Shown here in pieces: positions 27,838-37,866 of a stretch of 64,000 nt of DNA (position 1 is its first letter; each line of letters begins with the position of its first letter). The DNA comes from Actinomycetota bacterium (GTDB lineage Bacteria; Actinomycetota; Thermoleophilia; Gaiellales; Gaiellaceae), in contig JAIBJO010000001.1 in NCBI GenBank assembly GCA_020029615.1, positions 1-64,000 of the forward strand, written 5' to 3'. The notes beneath the pieces are model-generated. The model saw nothing but the letters and a program-made list of their open reading frames with translations, searched no databases and had not been told where the DNA came from. Both the position numbers and the translations under genes were made by a program.

Positions 27838-28138
27838 GCACGGAAATCCCGTCCCCGAGGAGGTCCGCCGCGCTGCGGACCTCCTCGAACGGCGTTACGC
27901 GGTATCCATCCTGTACGCGTCGTACCACGGGTGCACACGCTTCGGCGAGTTCCGCCGGGCGCTTGGCACGATCCCGCCCGGGACACTCGCTCAGCGCCTC
28001 GTCGAGCTCGAGAACGCCGGTGTGCTCCGGCGAGAAGTGCGAGACGACCGCCCGCCGCTCGTCGAGTACGTCCTGACGCGAGACGGTCTGCGGCTTCGAG
28101 CCGTCGTGGACGCGCTCGCGGCCTGGGCTCGGGCGTAG
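27824..28138 (+). CDS. HxlR-like winged-helix transcriptional regulator
   Basis: [45 protein letters not shown]; overlaps lon 3' end. Confidence 0.8.
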   Translation: MSRCKHGNPVPEEVRRAADLLERRYAVSILYASYHGCTRFGEFRRALGTIPPGTLAQRLVELENAGVLRREVRDDRPPLVEYVLTRDGLRLRAVVDALAAWARA

Positions 28139-28155
28139 CGCCTCGAAACGAGCGT

Positions 28156-28176
28156 GTAATACTTCACAAAGTGAAG
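28156..28176 (+). promoter_or_regulatory. Operator-like palindrome CTTCAC-AAA-GTGAAG overlapping the GTG start, with TAATAC -10-like element upstream
   Basis: 28162-28167 / 28171-28176 perfect arms; GTG at 28171. Confidence 0.55.
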
Positions 28177-28683
28177 CGACACGCGCCCGCGCCCAGGCTG
28201 GCCCATCCGTATCGCGACCGCGACGTCATCGACTCCCGGGCGCCGCGTTTCAACCAGGTCGTCGTGGGTGCGTTGTCCGCGCTGGCCGTCCTCACGGGCT
28301 GGTGGTGGCTCCTTGCGCTGCTCGCGCTCCAGCTCGGCGTCGGCCTCGTCGTCGGCCGTCGCGTGTGCCTCCCCTGCCTCGCCTACTTCGAGCTCGTCCA
28401 GCCGATCTTCGGCGAGGGACCGCTCGAGGATTCTCGGCCGCCACGCTTCGCGAACATGGTCGGCGCTGCGTTTCTCACGGTCGCGGCGGCGGCGTACGTC
28501 GCCGGGCTCGGCATGCTCGGCGCCGTTCTCGGCGGCCTCGTTGCGGTGCTCGCGCTCGTGGCGGCCGCAACCGGCTTCTGTGCCGGCTGCGAGGCGTACA
28601 AGCTCGGGTACGTGATCACGGGACGACGTTTCGTCGCCTGTCCGCTCCCGCCGCGCCCGGGCTCGGCAGCACAGCGCGCTTAA
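28171..28683 (+). CDS. DUF4395 family membrane protein
   Basis: IDSRAPRFNQVVVGALSALAVLTG...CLPCLAYFELVQPIFGEGPLEDSRPPRFANMVG...TGFCAGCEAYK. Confidence 0.85.
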   Translation: MKRHAPAPRLAHPYRDRDVIDSRAPRFNQVVVGALSALAVLTGWWWLLALLALQLGVGLVVGRRVCLPCLAYFELVQPIFGEGPLEDSRPPRFANMVGAAFLTVAAAAYVAGLGMLGAVLGGLVAVLALVAAATGFCAGCEAYKLGYVITGRRFVACPLPPRPGSAAQRA

Positions 28684-28714
28684 CCGACTCGGAAGGAGTG
28701 CCGATAGGCATCGG

Positions 28715-31700
28715 GTGAGCATCGCGCGCCCGGATCGCGCGTTCTTTCTCATTGCCGCCGCGTGTGCCTTGGCGTACGTGTCGCTGCCGCACGACACGGC
28801 GTACTACAACCGTTGGTATCAGCTGTTTCCGATAGCTGCCGTCGGCGCGACCCTGCTCGGTGTCGCGATCAACCGCCCCAGGTCGAGGCTGCCCTGGTAT
28901 CTCGTCGCCGTCAGTGGGCTCTGCGCGGTGGCCGCCGACGCCGTGTACGCCGTCCAGCTCGAGCAGGGCGGTGAGATTCCGTTCCCTTCGGCGGCCGACT
29001 TCCTGGCGCTCGGTTCCTACGTCGTTCTTGCCGCGGCGCTGCTCGTGATGATCCGCAAGCAGGCGCCGGGGCGAGACTGGCCCAGTCTCATCGACGCGGG
29101 CATCGTCACCGTCGGCGTCGCCATCGTCGGGTGGACATTCCTCGTGCAGCCGCGGCTCATGGACGACGCGAGCCCGCTCGACACGGCGACCGCCCTGGCG
29201 TTCCCGGTGATGGACGTCCTGCTCGTCTCCCTGGCTGCACGCATGGTGCTGGGACCGGGGCTGCGCTCCCCGGCGTTCGCGATGGTCACGACCGCGCTCC
29301 TGTTCCAGCTCGTAGCCGACGTCCTCTACGGCTTCGGGTCGCTTCACAACTGGTACCGCGTCGGCGACCCGATCGACCTCCTGTTCGTGCTCGGCGCCGT
29401 GCTCTGGGGCACGGCCGCTCTGCATCCGTCGATGGCGGAGCTCACCGAGCCGAACCACGATCCTGAGCAGCGGCTGAGTAGCAAGAGGCTCGCCGTTCTC
29501 TCGGCTGCGACGCTCATGGCTCCGGCGATGCTAGCGGTTGCGGCGGTGAGGGCCGGAAGCGACGAGTTGCTGGTGATCGTCGGTGCGGCGACGACGCTCT
29601 CGGCGCTCGTCATCGTCCGGCTTGCCGGGTTGGTGGCTCGCCACGAACGGTCGGAGCAGCGCGAGCATGTCCTCGGCTCCGCCGCAGCTGCGCTCGTCTC
29701 GGCGTGGACGCGCGAGGACATCCATGACGTGGCGGTCGACTCGGCACTCGAGATCGCAGGCTCCGAGGACGCGACGGTGGGCTTGACCATCGGAGCCGAG
29801 GACGACTTCCGCGTCATGGCCGCCGCCGGGCCGCGCGCGGCGCGAATGCTCGAGCTGAATCCGGCGGAGCTCTCCGACGAGGCAGTCGCGACCCTCGCCG
29901 CCGCGAGGCGCGGCGGCGCTCCGCGGACCGTCCGCATCACGACCGACAAGGCCGAATGGACGATCGTTCGCCTGTCCGCCCAGGGCGAGCTCCGCGGCGC
30001 TCTCGTCTTTCATTCGCGAGAACGGTTGTCGAAGCGCGTCAGCGAAGGTGTCGAGACGCTCGCTGCGCAGGTTGCTCTCGCACTGGAAGGAGCAACCGCG
30101 GCCGAGGATCGCCACGAGCGGCGGAGCGCGGAGCGCTTCCGCTCGCTCGTCCAGAACTCGAGCGACGTCATCGCGCTGCTCTCACCCGATCTCACGATTC
30201 GCTACCACACACCGTCCGTCGAGCGGGTGCTCGGGTACGGCGAGGACGAGCTCGTCGGCTCGAGTCTCACCGAGCTCCTGAAGCCGAGCGACGCCGAGCG
30301 CCTCCGTGGCTTCTTCGTCGACGTGTGCCGGCTCCCCGGCACGCCGCTCCCGCGAGATCTCCCCCTCCGGCGGAAGGACGGCTCGATCTGCCAGCTCGAG
30401 AGCGTCTTCAACAATCTGCTCGACGAGTCGAGCATCTCGGGGGTGGTCGTGACGGCCCGCGACGTGACCGAGAGGCGGGCTCTCGAGGAACAGCTCGCGC
30501 ACCAGGCGTTCCACGACTCGCTCACCGGCCTCGCCAATCGTTCGCTCTTCGCGGATCGCGTCGAGCAGGCGCTCGGCCGTGGTGCTCGGCGACGGAACCT
30601 CTTCGCCGTCCTGTTCATCGACCTCGACGACTTCAAGACGGTCAACGACAGCCTCGGCCACTCGGCCGGCGACGAGCTCCTCGTCGCAGTTGCCCGCCGA
30701 CTAGAGTCCTGTCTGCGCCCGGAGGACACGTGCGCGCGGCTCGGAGGCGACGAGTTCGCGATCCTGATCGAGCACATCGCCGGGGCAGGGAGCGCCGAGA
30801 CGGTTGCGCGGAGGGTTCTCGCCGCGATGGCGGAGCCACTCTCGATTCTCGGCTCCGAGGTGGCGGTGCAAGGCAGTGTCGGGATAGCGCTCGGGACTGG
30901 CGAGCAGACGACGAACGAGATCATGCGCAGCGCCGACCTCGCGATGTACCGCGCCAAAGGGGAAGGGAAAGGACGGTACGCCATCTACGAGCCCTCGATG
31001 CACGAGGGAGTGCTCGAGCGCCTGGCGCTCAAGGCGGATCTCCAGCGAGCCGTCGTCGACGAGGAGTTCGAGGTCTACTACCAGCCGATCGTCGCGCTGC
31101 AGTCCGGCGCGATCGCCGGTGTCGAAGCGCTGCTTCGGTGGCGACATCCGCAGCGCGGCCTCATGCTGCCCGGCGAGTTCATCGGCCTCGCCGAGGAGAC
31201 GGGCCTGATCCTGCCGCTCGGCCGGCTCGTCCTGCGCCGCGCTTGCGAGCAGGTGGCACGCTGGCGGAGCGTCGGGTACGCGGACCTGGGTGCGAGCGTG
31301 AACATCTCGGCGAAGCAACTCGCGAGCCGGCACCTGCCCGACGAGGTCACTACGGCGCTCACCGAGTCCAAGCTCGACCCGGCCGGCCTGACGCTCGAGA
31401 TCACGGAGAGCATGCTCCTCGACAGCCATGTGGTCATCGGTCGGCTCGAGGAGCTCAGGGCGCTCGGGGTGCGGATCGCGATCGACGACTTCGGGACCGG
31501 GTACTCGTCTCTCAACTACCTCCGTCGCTTCCCGGTGGACACTCTCAAGGTCGCCAAGGCGTTCGTGGACGAGCTCGGGTCGAGCTCCGAGCAGGACCGA
31601 TTGGTTGCGGCGATCCTCCGACTCGGCTCCACGCTCGGCCTCGAGACCGTCGCGGAGGGCATCGAGCGGCAATCACAGCGCGACCGCCTGCGCGAGCTGA

Positions 31701-31789
31701 AGTGCCGCTTCGGCCAGGGCTTCTACTTCTCGCGGCCCGTGCCGGCCGAGGACCTCGCCCGCCTGCTCGTTCGCGCACGCGTGGCATAG
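28715..31789 (+). CDS. Membrane-anchored GAF/PAS-GGDEF-EAL protein (diguanylate cyclase/phosphodiesterase)
   Basis: N-term multi-TM; PAS FRSLVQNSSDVIALLSPD; ARLGGDEFAIL; YYQPIVALQSGAIAGVEALLRW; IDDFGTGYSSL. Confidence 0.93.
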   Translation: MSIARPDRAFFLIAAACALAYVSLPHDTAYYNRWYQLFPIAAVGATLLGVAINRPRSRLPWYLVAVSGLCAVAADAVYAVQLEQGGEIPFPSAADFLALGSYVVLAAALLVMIRKQAPGRDWPSLIDAGIVTVGVAIVGWTFLVQPRLMDDASPLDTATALAFPVMDVLLVSLAARMVLGPGLRSPAFAMVTTALLFQLVADVLYGFGSLHNWYRVGDPIDLLFVLGAVLWGTAALHPSMAELTEPNHDPEQRLSSKRLAVLSAATLMAPAMLAVAAVRAGSDELLVIVGAATTLSALVIVRLAGLVARHERSEQREHVLGSAAAALVSAWTREDIHDVAVDSALEIAGSEDATVGLTIGAEDDFRVMAAAGPRAARMLELNPAELSDEAVATLAAARRGGAPRTVRITTDKAEWTIVRLSAQGELRGALVFHSRERLSKRVSEGVETLAAQVALALEGATAAEDRHERRSAERFRSLVQNSSDVIALLSPDLTIRYHTPSVERVLGYGEDELVGSSLTELLKPSDAERLRGFFVDVCRLPGTPLPRDLPLRRKDGSICQLESVFNNLLDESSISGVVVTARDVTERRALEEQLAHQAFHDSLTGLANRSLFADRVEQALGRGARRRNLFAVLFIDLDDFKTVNDSLGHSAGDELLVAVARRLESCLRPEDTCARLGGDEFAILIEHIAGAGSAETVARRVLAAMAEPLSILGSEVAVQGSVGIALGTGEQTTNEIMRSADLAMYRAKGEGKGRYAIYEPSMHEGVLERLALKADLQRAVVDEEFEVYYQPIVALQSGAIAGVEALLRWRHPQRGLMLPGEFIGLAEETGLILPLGRLVLRRACEQVARWRSVGYADLGASVNISAKQLASRHLPDEVTTALTESKLDPAGLTLEITESMLLDSHVVIGRLEELRALGVRIAIDDFGTGYSSLNYLRRFPVDTLKVAKAFVDELGSSSEQDRLVAAILRLGSTLGLETVAEGIERQSQRDRLRELKCRFGQGFYFSRPVPAEDLARLLVRARVA

Positions 31790-31805
31790 CCCCATACTTC
31801 GGCGC

Positions 31806-32747
31806 GTGGCGCCTCTCACGCGTCTCGCTGCGATCGTGTTGCTCGCGGGGCTCATGTTGCCGCCTTTCGCGGGCGGGACGCAGGCGCCGTCGCCGTCGCT
31901 CTCGACGCTCCTCGTCCGTCACTCTCCGATTCTCGTGCTGCACCCGGCCGAGCGCTTTCGTCCCGTACCGGTCGAGGGCTTTCTGGCCGACGCCGATCTC
32001 CAGCGCGCGACGCCGACTGGCTGGGAGAACCTGCCGGTCGGGCCGCTGCTGGCGGGTGGAGCGGACCTGCGGCTCGATCATCGGCTCTGCCGTTCCGTGG
32101 AGGGAGTCTCCGCCTCGCCGTGCTATGCGCAGGCCGAGGCCGACCACGGCGCTTCGCCTGTCGTCTACGCGGCAGCTCGTCGGACGAAGGACCGCGTCGA
32201 TCTCCAGTACTGGCTCTGGTACCCCTACGACGACTACAGCCCGACGGTGCCCGCGGGCGGCATCTGGCAGGTGCACGAAGGAGACTGGGAGTCGGTTGCA
32301 GTCGTGGTCGACCTCCGAGGGAAGCCGCTCTTCGCCGCGTACTCGCAGCACGGCAAGGGCAAGCGGCGGGCGTGGGGGAAGGTGCCGAAGCAGCGGCTGC
32401 GGCCGGTTGTCTATGTCGGCCTTGGCTCGCATGCGAACTTCTTCGGGCCGGGCGAGCAGCCCCTCGACCCGCGCATCGTCGATCCGGCGCTCATCTCCGT
32501 GATCGAGGCGTACGGTTCACGCCCGGTCGACAACACGGGACGGGGCTCGATCGTGCGGCCGACGCTCGTTCGCGTGACGGCGACGAATCCGGGGTGGATG
32601 ATGTTCGCCGGCGCCTGGGGTGAGACGGGATACCTCCACGTTCCCGACCGCGAGCCCATCGCGGCGGGCCTCGGTCCACGTGCGCCCGCGTTCCAGAAGC
32701 AATGGCGCTTCCCGGTGAAGGAGGAGCTGAGCTGGCCGCGCGGGTAG
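31806..32747 (+). CDS. Secreted protein, Vps62/DUF946-like
   Basis: SPILVLHPAERFRPVPVEGFL...YWLWYPYDDY...HEGDWESVAVVVD...YVGLGSHANFF. Confidence 0.65.
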   Translation: MAPLTRLAAIVLLAGLMLPPFAGGTQAPSPSLSTLLVRHSPILVLHPAERFRPVPVEGFLADADLQRATPTGWENLPVGPLLAGGADLRLDHRLCRSVEGVSASPCYAQAEADHGASPVVYAAARRTKDRVDLQYWLWYPYDDYSPTVPAGGIWQVHEGDWESVAVVVDLRGKPLFAAYSQHGKGKRRAWGKVPKQRLRPVVYVGLGSHANFFGPGEQPLDPRIVDPALISVIEAYGSRPVDNTGRGSIVRPTLVRVTATNPGWMMFAGAWGETGYLHVPDREPIAAGLGPRAPAFQKQWRFPVKEELSWPRG

Positions 32748-32776
32748 GGCCGGCCAGGGGGAGGCAAGCCTCGCGC

Positions 32777-33172
32777 TTACAGCGGCCAGAAGTCGGGAAG
32801 GTACTCCGCGTCGTCGCGCGAGCCGCCCGGGACGACCTTCGAGACGATGATCAGATATGCGTCCTCGGGCTCGTCGTTCCACACGGAGCGCCACGTCTCG
32901 GGCGCGACGCGCACCGCCGTCCCTGGCTCGACGTCGACGACGTCGTCGTCCAGCTTGAACTGGAGCGTCCCCGAGGCGACGAAGTAGATCTCCTCCTGCG
33001 TCTTGTGCCGATGGCCGTACGAGCCCTTTCCACCCGTGTGCTGCGGCATGCGCCGGTGGGTGAATGCGACCTGCTCGGCCTCGAGTTCGGACGTCATCAT
33101 CCGCATCTCGCCCGGGTAGTCGCCGAGGACGTCCTCGACGTCCTCCAACCGCTTGATCGTGTAGCCGGCCAT
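32777..33172 (-). CDS. Cupin domain protein
   Basis: GYGHRHKTQEEIYFVASGTLQFKLDDDVVDVEPGTAVRVAPET. Confidence 0.85.
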   Translation of the reverse strand: MAGYTIKRLEDVEDVLGDYPGEMRMMTSELEAEQVAFTHRRMPQHTGGKGSYGHRHKTQEEIYFVASGTLQFKLDDDVVDVEPGTAVRVAPETWRSVWNDEPEDAYLIIVSKVVPGGSRDDAEYLPDFWPL

Positions 33173-33310
33173 CGGACCTCCTGTCGCGTGGGGGAGCGCC
33201 GACTCTAACGCGGGCGCAACGAACTCTTACGGACTGCCAACAACTTCAGCGGGCCACGCTCGTTAGAGCAGGTACGGGAAAGCAGAGCCCTTTGGAAAGG
33301 GAGCGCGACG

Positions 33311-33520
33311 ATGTCCACCGCCGAGCAGCACCCACCCTACGAAGAGTTGAGCACCGAGGATCGCCGCATCGCCGACTGGCGCTTCGACCAGTTCAGGCTG
33401 CTCGGTTTCGGCGAGGAGGATGCATGGCTCCTCGAAGGCGCCGGCGCTGACCTTCACAACGTTCGCTCCCTCGTCGGCGCGGGCTGCCCGCTCCACCTGG
33501 CTCTCCGAATCACTCTCTAG
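33311..33520 (+). CDS. Small hypothetical protein (69 aa)
   Basis: RBS-like ggaaagggagcg upstream; RIADWRFDQFRLLGFGEEDAWLLEGAGADLHNVRSLVGAGCPLHLALRI. Confidence 0.55.
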   Translation: MSTAEQHPPYEELSTEDRRIADWRFDQFRLLGFGEEDAWLLEGAGADLHNVRSLVGAGCPLHLALRITL

Positions 33521-33810
33521 CGCGGCGGCGTGCGCCAGCGCGACGCTTGACACTCGTCTTGAGGGCTGGCATGGTGGCCGCTCGCCGGGCGACCGTCCGG
33601 CTCGGATCGAAGGGAGGCCACATATGCAGATCGCATCCTGGATCGCCGCCGGCTGGCCTCCTGTCTCCGCGTAGAGCCGGCCGCAGTCTCGCCGCCTCAG
33701 CTTGGCCGTCGTGGCCAAGCCAACCGATGCGCCCGAAGCGGCACGTACGAAGTTCGGCTTTTGCGCACATTCGAGAGCTACCGACGATCGAGGGAGGAGG
33801 ACCACGCGAC

Positions 33811-34788
33811 ATGCCAGAGGTTCAGACTGTTTCCGGAGTTGCCTACCGGACCTTCCGGGACGCGTCCGATTACCGGCACCTCGCCCGGATCATCACGGCT
33901 TGCGCGCGGGGCGAGGGCGACGACAGGGTCGAGACCGTCGAGCGCATCGCGTCGAGGTATGACCACCTTGATCGCTGCGATCCCGTGCGAGACCTGCTCG
34001 TGGCCGAAGTCGATGGCGAGCCGGTCGGCTATTCGCTGGTGTGGTGGGATCAGGAGTCCGACGGCCCGCGCATCTACCGAATGGTCTGCTTCCTCGACCC
34101 GGCGTTCTTAGGCCGCGGGATCGGCTCGGCCCTCGTGGAGTGGAACGAAGCGCGCCTACGTGAGATCGCAGCAGCACACGACGTCGGTGAGAAGCTGCTC
34201 GAGGCCTGGGTCAACGACCGCAACGAGGCCGCCACCGCTCTCATCCGTGGGGCCGGCTACGAGCCGATCACCTACGCCGCCGAGATGGTTCGACCCACCG
34301 TGCAGGGTCTTGCCGACCACCCGTTGCCCGACGGTGTCGAGATCCGGGCGGTGCGCGAGGAAGACCTCAGGACTATCTGGGAGGCCGACGTCGAGGCCTT
34401 CCGCGACCATTGGGGCTTCGTCGAGCAGACCGACGCCGCGTATGGGCGCTTCCTCGCATTCCCGTACATGGATACGACGCTGTGGAAGATTGCGTGGGAC
34501 GACGAGGGCGTCGCGGGTCAGGTCAAGTCGTTCATCGACACCGCGCAGAACGAGGCGTACGGCCTACGACGCGGCTGGACCGAGGCGATCTCGACCTCGC
34601 GCCGCTGGCGCAGACGCGGTCTCGCGAAGGCGCTCATCGTCGAGTCGATACGCGAGCTCGCCGCACGCGGGATGACCGAGGTGGCACTTGGCGTTCACAC
34701 CGAGAATCCCAACGGGGCGTTCGACCTCTACAAGGGCCTCGGCTACGAGGTCGTCGCCACCTGGACGACCTATCGCAAGCCGTTCTGA
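33811..34788 (+). CDS. Tandem GNAT N-acetyltransferase (mycothiol-synthase-like)
   Basis: Two GNAT halves: FLDPAFLGRGIGSALVEW and RRWRRRGLAKALIVESI...NPNGAFDLYKGLGY. Confidence 0.88.
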   Translation: MPEVQTVSGVAYRTFRDASDYRHLARIITACARGEGDDRVETVERIASRYDHLDRCDPVRDLLVAEVDGEPVGYSLVWWDQESDGPRIYRMVCFLDPAFLGRGIGSALVEWNEARLREIAAAHDVGEKLLEAWVNDRNEAATALIRGAGYEPITYAAEMVRPTVQGLADHPLPDGVEIRAVREEDLRTIWEADVEAFRDHWGFVEQTDAAYGRFLAFPYMDTTLWKIAWDDEGVAGQVKSFIDTAQNEAYGLRRGWTEAISTSRRWRRRGLAKALIVESIRELAARGMTEVALGVHTENPNGAFDLYKGLGYEVVATWTTYRKPF

Positions 34789-34801
34789 GGGCGGCGAGCG
34801 G

Positions 34802-35030
34802 CTACGCGCCGAACCAGCGCTCGAGCCGCTCGCGCTCGAACCGAGAGCGGCTGCCGTCCGCGATCGAGGCGTGCCCGACGAGCTCCCACAGCTTGCGGAG
34901 CCCCATCGAGAAGTGCTCCCTGCGATCCGCGAGCACGATCTCGTGCTCGTGCCCGAGAGCACGCTCGAGCTCGGTCGCCACTGTCAGACCACCGAAGCCG
35001 CCGCCGAGGATCAGTGTTCGGCCCACGGCT
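34802..35030 (-). pseudogene. N-terminal fragment of an NAD(P)/FAD-dependent oxidoreductase
   Basis: RTLILGGGFGGLTVATELERALGHEHEIVLADRREHFSMGLRKLWELVG... then stop; catalytic remainder absent. Confidence 0.7.
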
Positions 35031-35339
35031 TGGGTCCCTGCGGGCCGGCGGTCGCCACGACCTCGAGCTCGGTGGGCGTGAACTTGTCGATGTGGTTCTG
35101 CACGCGGCTCATGCGCTCCTTGAACTCCGCCGAGCCCTTCCAGGCACGAACCTCTTCGATGCTGCTCCAGTCCATGAAGCTGACGAACCGCTCCGGGTCG
35201 CGGAGGTCTCGCGCGAGTCGGGCCGCACGCGCGCCGGGCTAGCGCTCGCCCAGGTTGCAAACTCGGCCCAAGCCTCGATGAACGCGTCCTCCTGTCCGGG
35301 GAACGGCTTCCACGATCCGGCCGTGTACACGTCGGTCAT
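35020..35339 (-). pseudogene. Antibiotic biosynthesis monooxygenase-like gene with frameshift
   Basis: MTDVYTAGSWKPFPGQEDAFIEAWAEFATWAS in one frame; RAARLARDLRDPERFVSFMDWSSIEEVRAWKGSAEFKERMSRVQNHIDKFTPTELEVVA in another. Confidence 0.75.
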
Positions 35340-35407
35340 CGCGGCTCCTCGTTGTCGAATGGTTGCCCGAGTATCGCGAAGCGCGACGCGGTCTACACTC
35401 GTCCGAC

Positions 35408-36763
35408 ATGGCGATCACCGAGTCGACCTGGTCACCCTCGTCGTGGCGCGGGCTACCGGCGGGGCAGCAGCCTCAGTGGCCCGACTCTGCCGCGCTCGCC
35501 TCCGTGCGCGAGCGGCTCAGCGGATTGCCTCCACTCGTCTTTGCCGGCGAGGCGCGGGCGCTCCTTGCGGCCCTCGGCGAGGTCTGCGAAGGGCGAGCCT
35601 TCCTGCTCCAGGCCGGCGACTGCGTCGAGTCGTTCCGCGACGTCTCGGCGCCGGCGATCCGCGAGAAGCTCAAGGTGATGCTCCAGATGTCGGCCGTGCT
35701 GACGTACGGCGCAACGTTGCCCGTGGTCAAAGTGGGCCGCATCGCGGGCCAGTTCGCAAAGCCTCGCAGCGGGCCGACCGAGGTCGTCGACGGTGTCGAG
35801 ATCCCCTCGTTTCGCGGGCATGTCGTCCACTCCGACGAGCCGACGCCAGAGGCACGAGTCCCGGATCCGGAGCGGATGATCCACGGCTACTACCAGGCTG
35901 CATCGACCCTGAACCTGCTACGCGCCTTTACGAAGGGTGGCTTCGCGGACCTGACCCACGTGCATACCTGGAATCGAGAGTTCGTCGCGAGCGCTCCATC
36001 CGGGCAGCGCTACGAAGCGCTCGCGGGGGAGATCGAGCGGGCGCTTCGGTTCATGCAGGCGATCGGGATCGATCTCGCGAGGGAGCGGACACTGCACGAG
36101 GTCGACGTCTGGACGAGCCACGAGGGATTGCTGCTCGAATACGAGGAGGCGCTCACGCGCCGCGACTCGCTCACCGGGCAGCCGTACGACTGCTCGGCGC
36201 ACATGCTCTGGATCGGGGACCGGACGCGCGATCTCGGCGGCGCGCACGTCGAGTTCTTCTCCGGCGTCGACAACCCGATCGCCGTGAAGCTGGGGCCGAG
36301 CGCCACGCCCGAGGAGGCCGTGGCGCTCGCGGAGCGGCTGAACCCTGACCGAATCCCCGGCCGGCTCACGTTCATCACGCGCATGGGGGCGAAGCATGCG
36401 GGCGACGCGCTTCCGCCACTCCTTCGAGCAGTGCGCGAGTCGGGTGCGCCCGTCGTCTGGGTGTGCGATCCGATGCACGGCAACCTCGTCCGCACGCCCT
36501 CGGGCACGAAGACGCGACACTTCGAGGCGATCATGGACGAGCTCCAGGTGTTCTTCGCCGTTCACCGCGAGGCCGGCTCATGGCCCGGCGGAGTGCATCT
36601 GGAGTTCACGGGTGAGGACGTGACGGAGTGCCTCGGGGGCTCCGAGGCAGTGCTCGAGGAGCAGCTCGACCACCGCTACGAGACGCTTTGCGATCCGCGC
36701 CTGAATGGCCGCCAGTCGCTCGACCTCGCATTTCGCGTCGCCGAGCTCATGCGAGCGGTCTGA
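35408..36763 (+). CDS. Class II 3-deoxy-7-phosphoheptulonate synthase
   Basis: LLQAGDCVESFRDVSAPAIREKLKVMLQMSAVLTYGATLPVVKVGRIAGQFAKPRS. Confidence 0.95.
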   Translation: MAITESTWSPSSWRGLPAGQQPQWPDSAALASVRERLSGLPPLVFAGEARALLAALGEVCEGRAFLLQAGDCVESFRDVSAPAIREKLKVMLQMSAVLTYGATLPVVKVGRIAGQFAKPRSGPTEVVDGVEIPSFRGHVVHSDEPTPEARVPDPERMIHGYYQAASTLNLLRAFTKGGFADLTHVHTWNREFVASAPSGQRYEALAGEIERALRFMQAIGIDLARERTLHEVDVWTSHEGLLLEYEEALTRRDSLTGQPYDCSAHMLWIGDRTRDLGGAHVEFFSGVDNPIAVKLGPSATPEEAVALAERLNPDRIPGRLTFITRMGAKHAGDALPPLLRAVRESGAPVVWVCDPMHGNLVRTPSGTKTRHFEAIMDELQVFFAVHREAGSWPGGVHLEFTGEDVTECLGGSEAVLEEQLDHRYETLCDPRLNGRQSLDLAFRVAELMRAV

Positions 36764-36777
36764 CGAGCGAGCCTCCG

Positions 36778-37866
36778 ATGCGGCTGGCTGTGGTGGGGAC
36801 CGGTCTGATCGGCGCATCCGCGGGTCTCGCGGCGAAGCGAGCAGGCGCCTCGGCGGTCGTCGGATGGGACGATGACCGTTCGGCGCTCGACGTCGCCGCG
36901 GAGCGTGAGGCAGTCGATCCGGCAGGGTCGCTAGCCGACGCGCTCCGCGACGCGGACGTGGCGCTCGTTGCCGTCCCGGTGGCTGCGCTCCCGGCCGTCG
37001 TCGGCGCCGTTCTGCAGCACGCTCCCGCACGCTGCGCGGTGACCGACGTCGGCTCGACCAAGGGAGCAGTGTGCGCAGCTGCCGGAAGCGACTCACGCTT
37101 CGTAGGAGGTCATCCGATCTGCGGCGCGGAGACCCGCGGCCCGGGCCGTGCGAGCGCCGATCTCTTCGAGGGTGCCACCTGGTTTCTGACACCGCTCACG
37201 ACGACCGAGCCCGACCTCTACCGGGCGGCGCACGCGTTCGTCGCATCCCTCGGGGCGCGTCCCTTCGCCATCGACCCGGAAGCGCACGACCGGCTCGTCG
37301 CCGTGACGAGCCACCTGCCGCACGCGCTCGCGAACGTCCTGCTCAACCAGGCGGGCGCTTCGCTCGTGGAGGGGAACGACCCACTGGCTACCGCCGGCGG
37401 CTCGCTCCGCGACATGACGCGGATCGCCGGGGCAAACCCGCGCATCTGGGTCGACATCTTTCTCGAGAACCGGATCGCGCTCGCGGTCGCCCTTGCCGAG
37501 CACCGCCGCCGCGTTGAGCAGCTCGAGACCGCGCTCGCCGCAGGCGATGCGGGCTTTCTCGCTCGCTGGATCGGCGAGGCGAGCGGCAACCGGCGCCGGA
37601 TGCTCGACACTGCGTACGAGGACGTCGGAGCGCTCCACCGTATGCGCGTGCACGTCCCAGACCGACCCGGAGTGCTCGCGGGGATCTTCCAGGCTCTCGG
37701 AGCCGCGCGGATCAACGTCTCGGACTTCGATCTCGAGCATCTCTCGCCGGATCGAGGCGGAACGCTGACCATCCTCGTCGGGGGCGAGTCGGACGCACTG
37801 GTGGCAGCACGTCTCCTCGAGGAGCAGGGCTACGGTGTCGTCGTCGCTCCGGTGCTCGACGAATGA
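36778..37866 (+). CDS. tyrA: Prephenate dehydrogenase with C-terminal ACT domain
   Basis: VVGTGLIGASAGLAAKRAGA, FVGGHPICGAETRGPG, VHVPDRPGVLAGIFQALGAARINVSDFDLEH. Confidence 0.92.
   Translation: MRLAVVGTGLIGASAGLAAKRAGASAVVGWDDDRSALDVAAEREAVDPAGSLADALRDADVALVAVPVAALPAVVGAVLQHAPARCAVTDVGSTKGAVCAAAGSDSRFVGGHPICGAETRGPGRASADLFEGATWFLTPLTTTEPDLYRAAHAFVASLGARPFAIDPEAHDRLVAVTSHLPHALANVLLNQAGASLVEGNDPLATAGGSLRDMTRIAGANPRIWVDIFLENRIALAVALAEHRRRVEQLETALAAGDAGFLARWIGEASGNRRRMLDTAYEDVGALHRMRVHVPDRPGVLAGIFQALGAARINVSDFDLEHLSPDRGGTLTILVGGESDALVAARLLEEQGYGVVVAPVLDE

Noticed and set aside
27850-27890. GAGGTCCGC...GCGGACCTC inverted repeat as a lon terminator
   Set aside because: It lies inside the HxlR-type coding sequence and has no U-run; more likely coincidental in GC-rich coding DNA.
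29956-32502. 848-aa plus-strand ORF overlapping the GGDEF/EAL gene
   Set aside because: Shadow ORF of a high-GC gene; Arg/Ala/Pro-rich, no domain, and the alternative frame contains clear PAS-GGDEF-EAL motifs.
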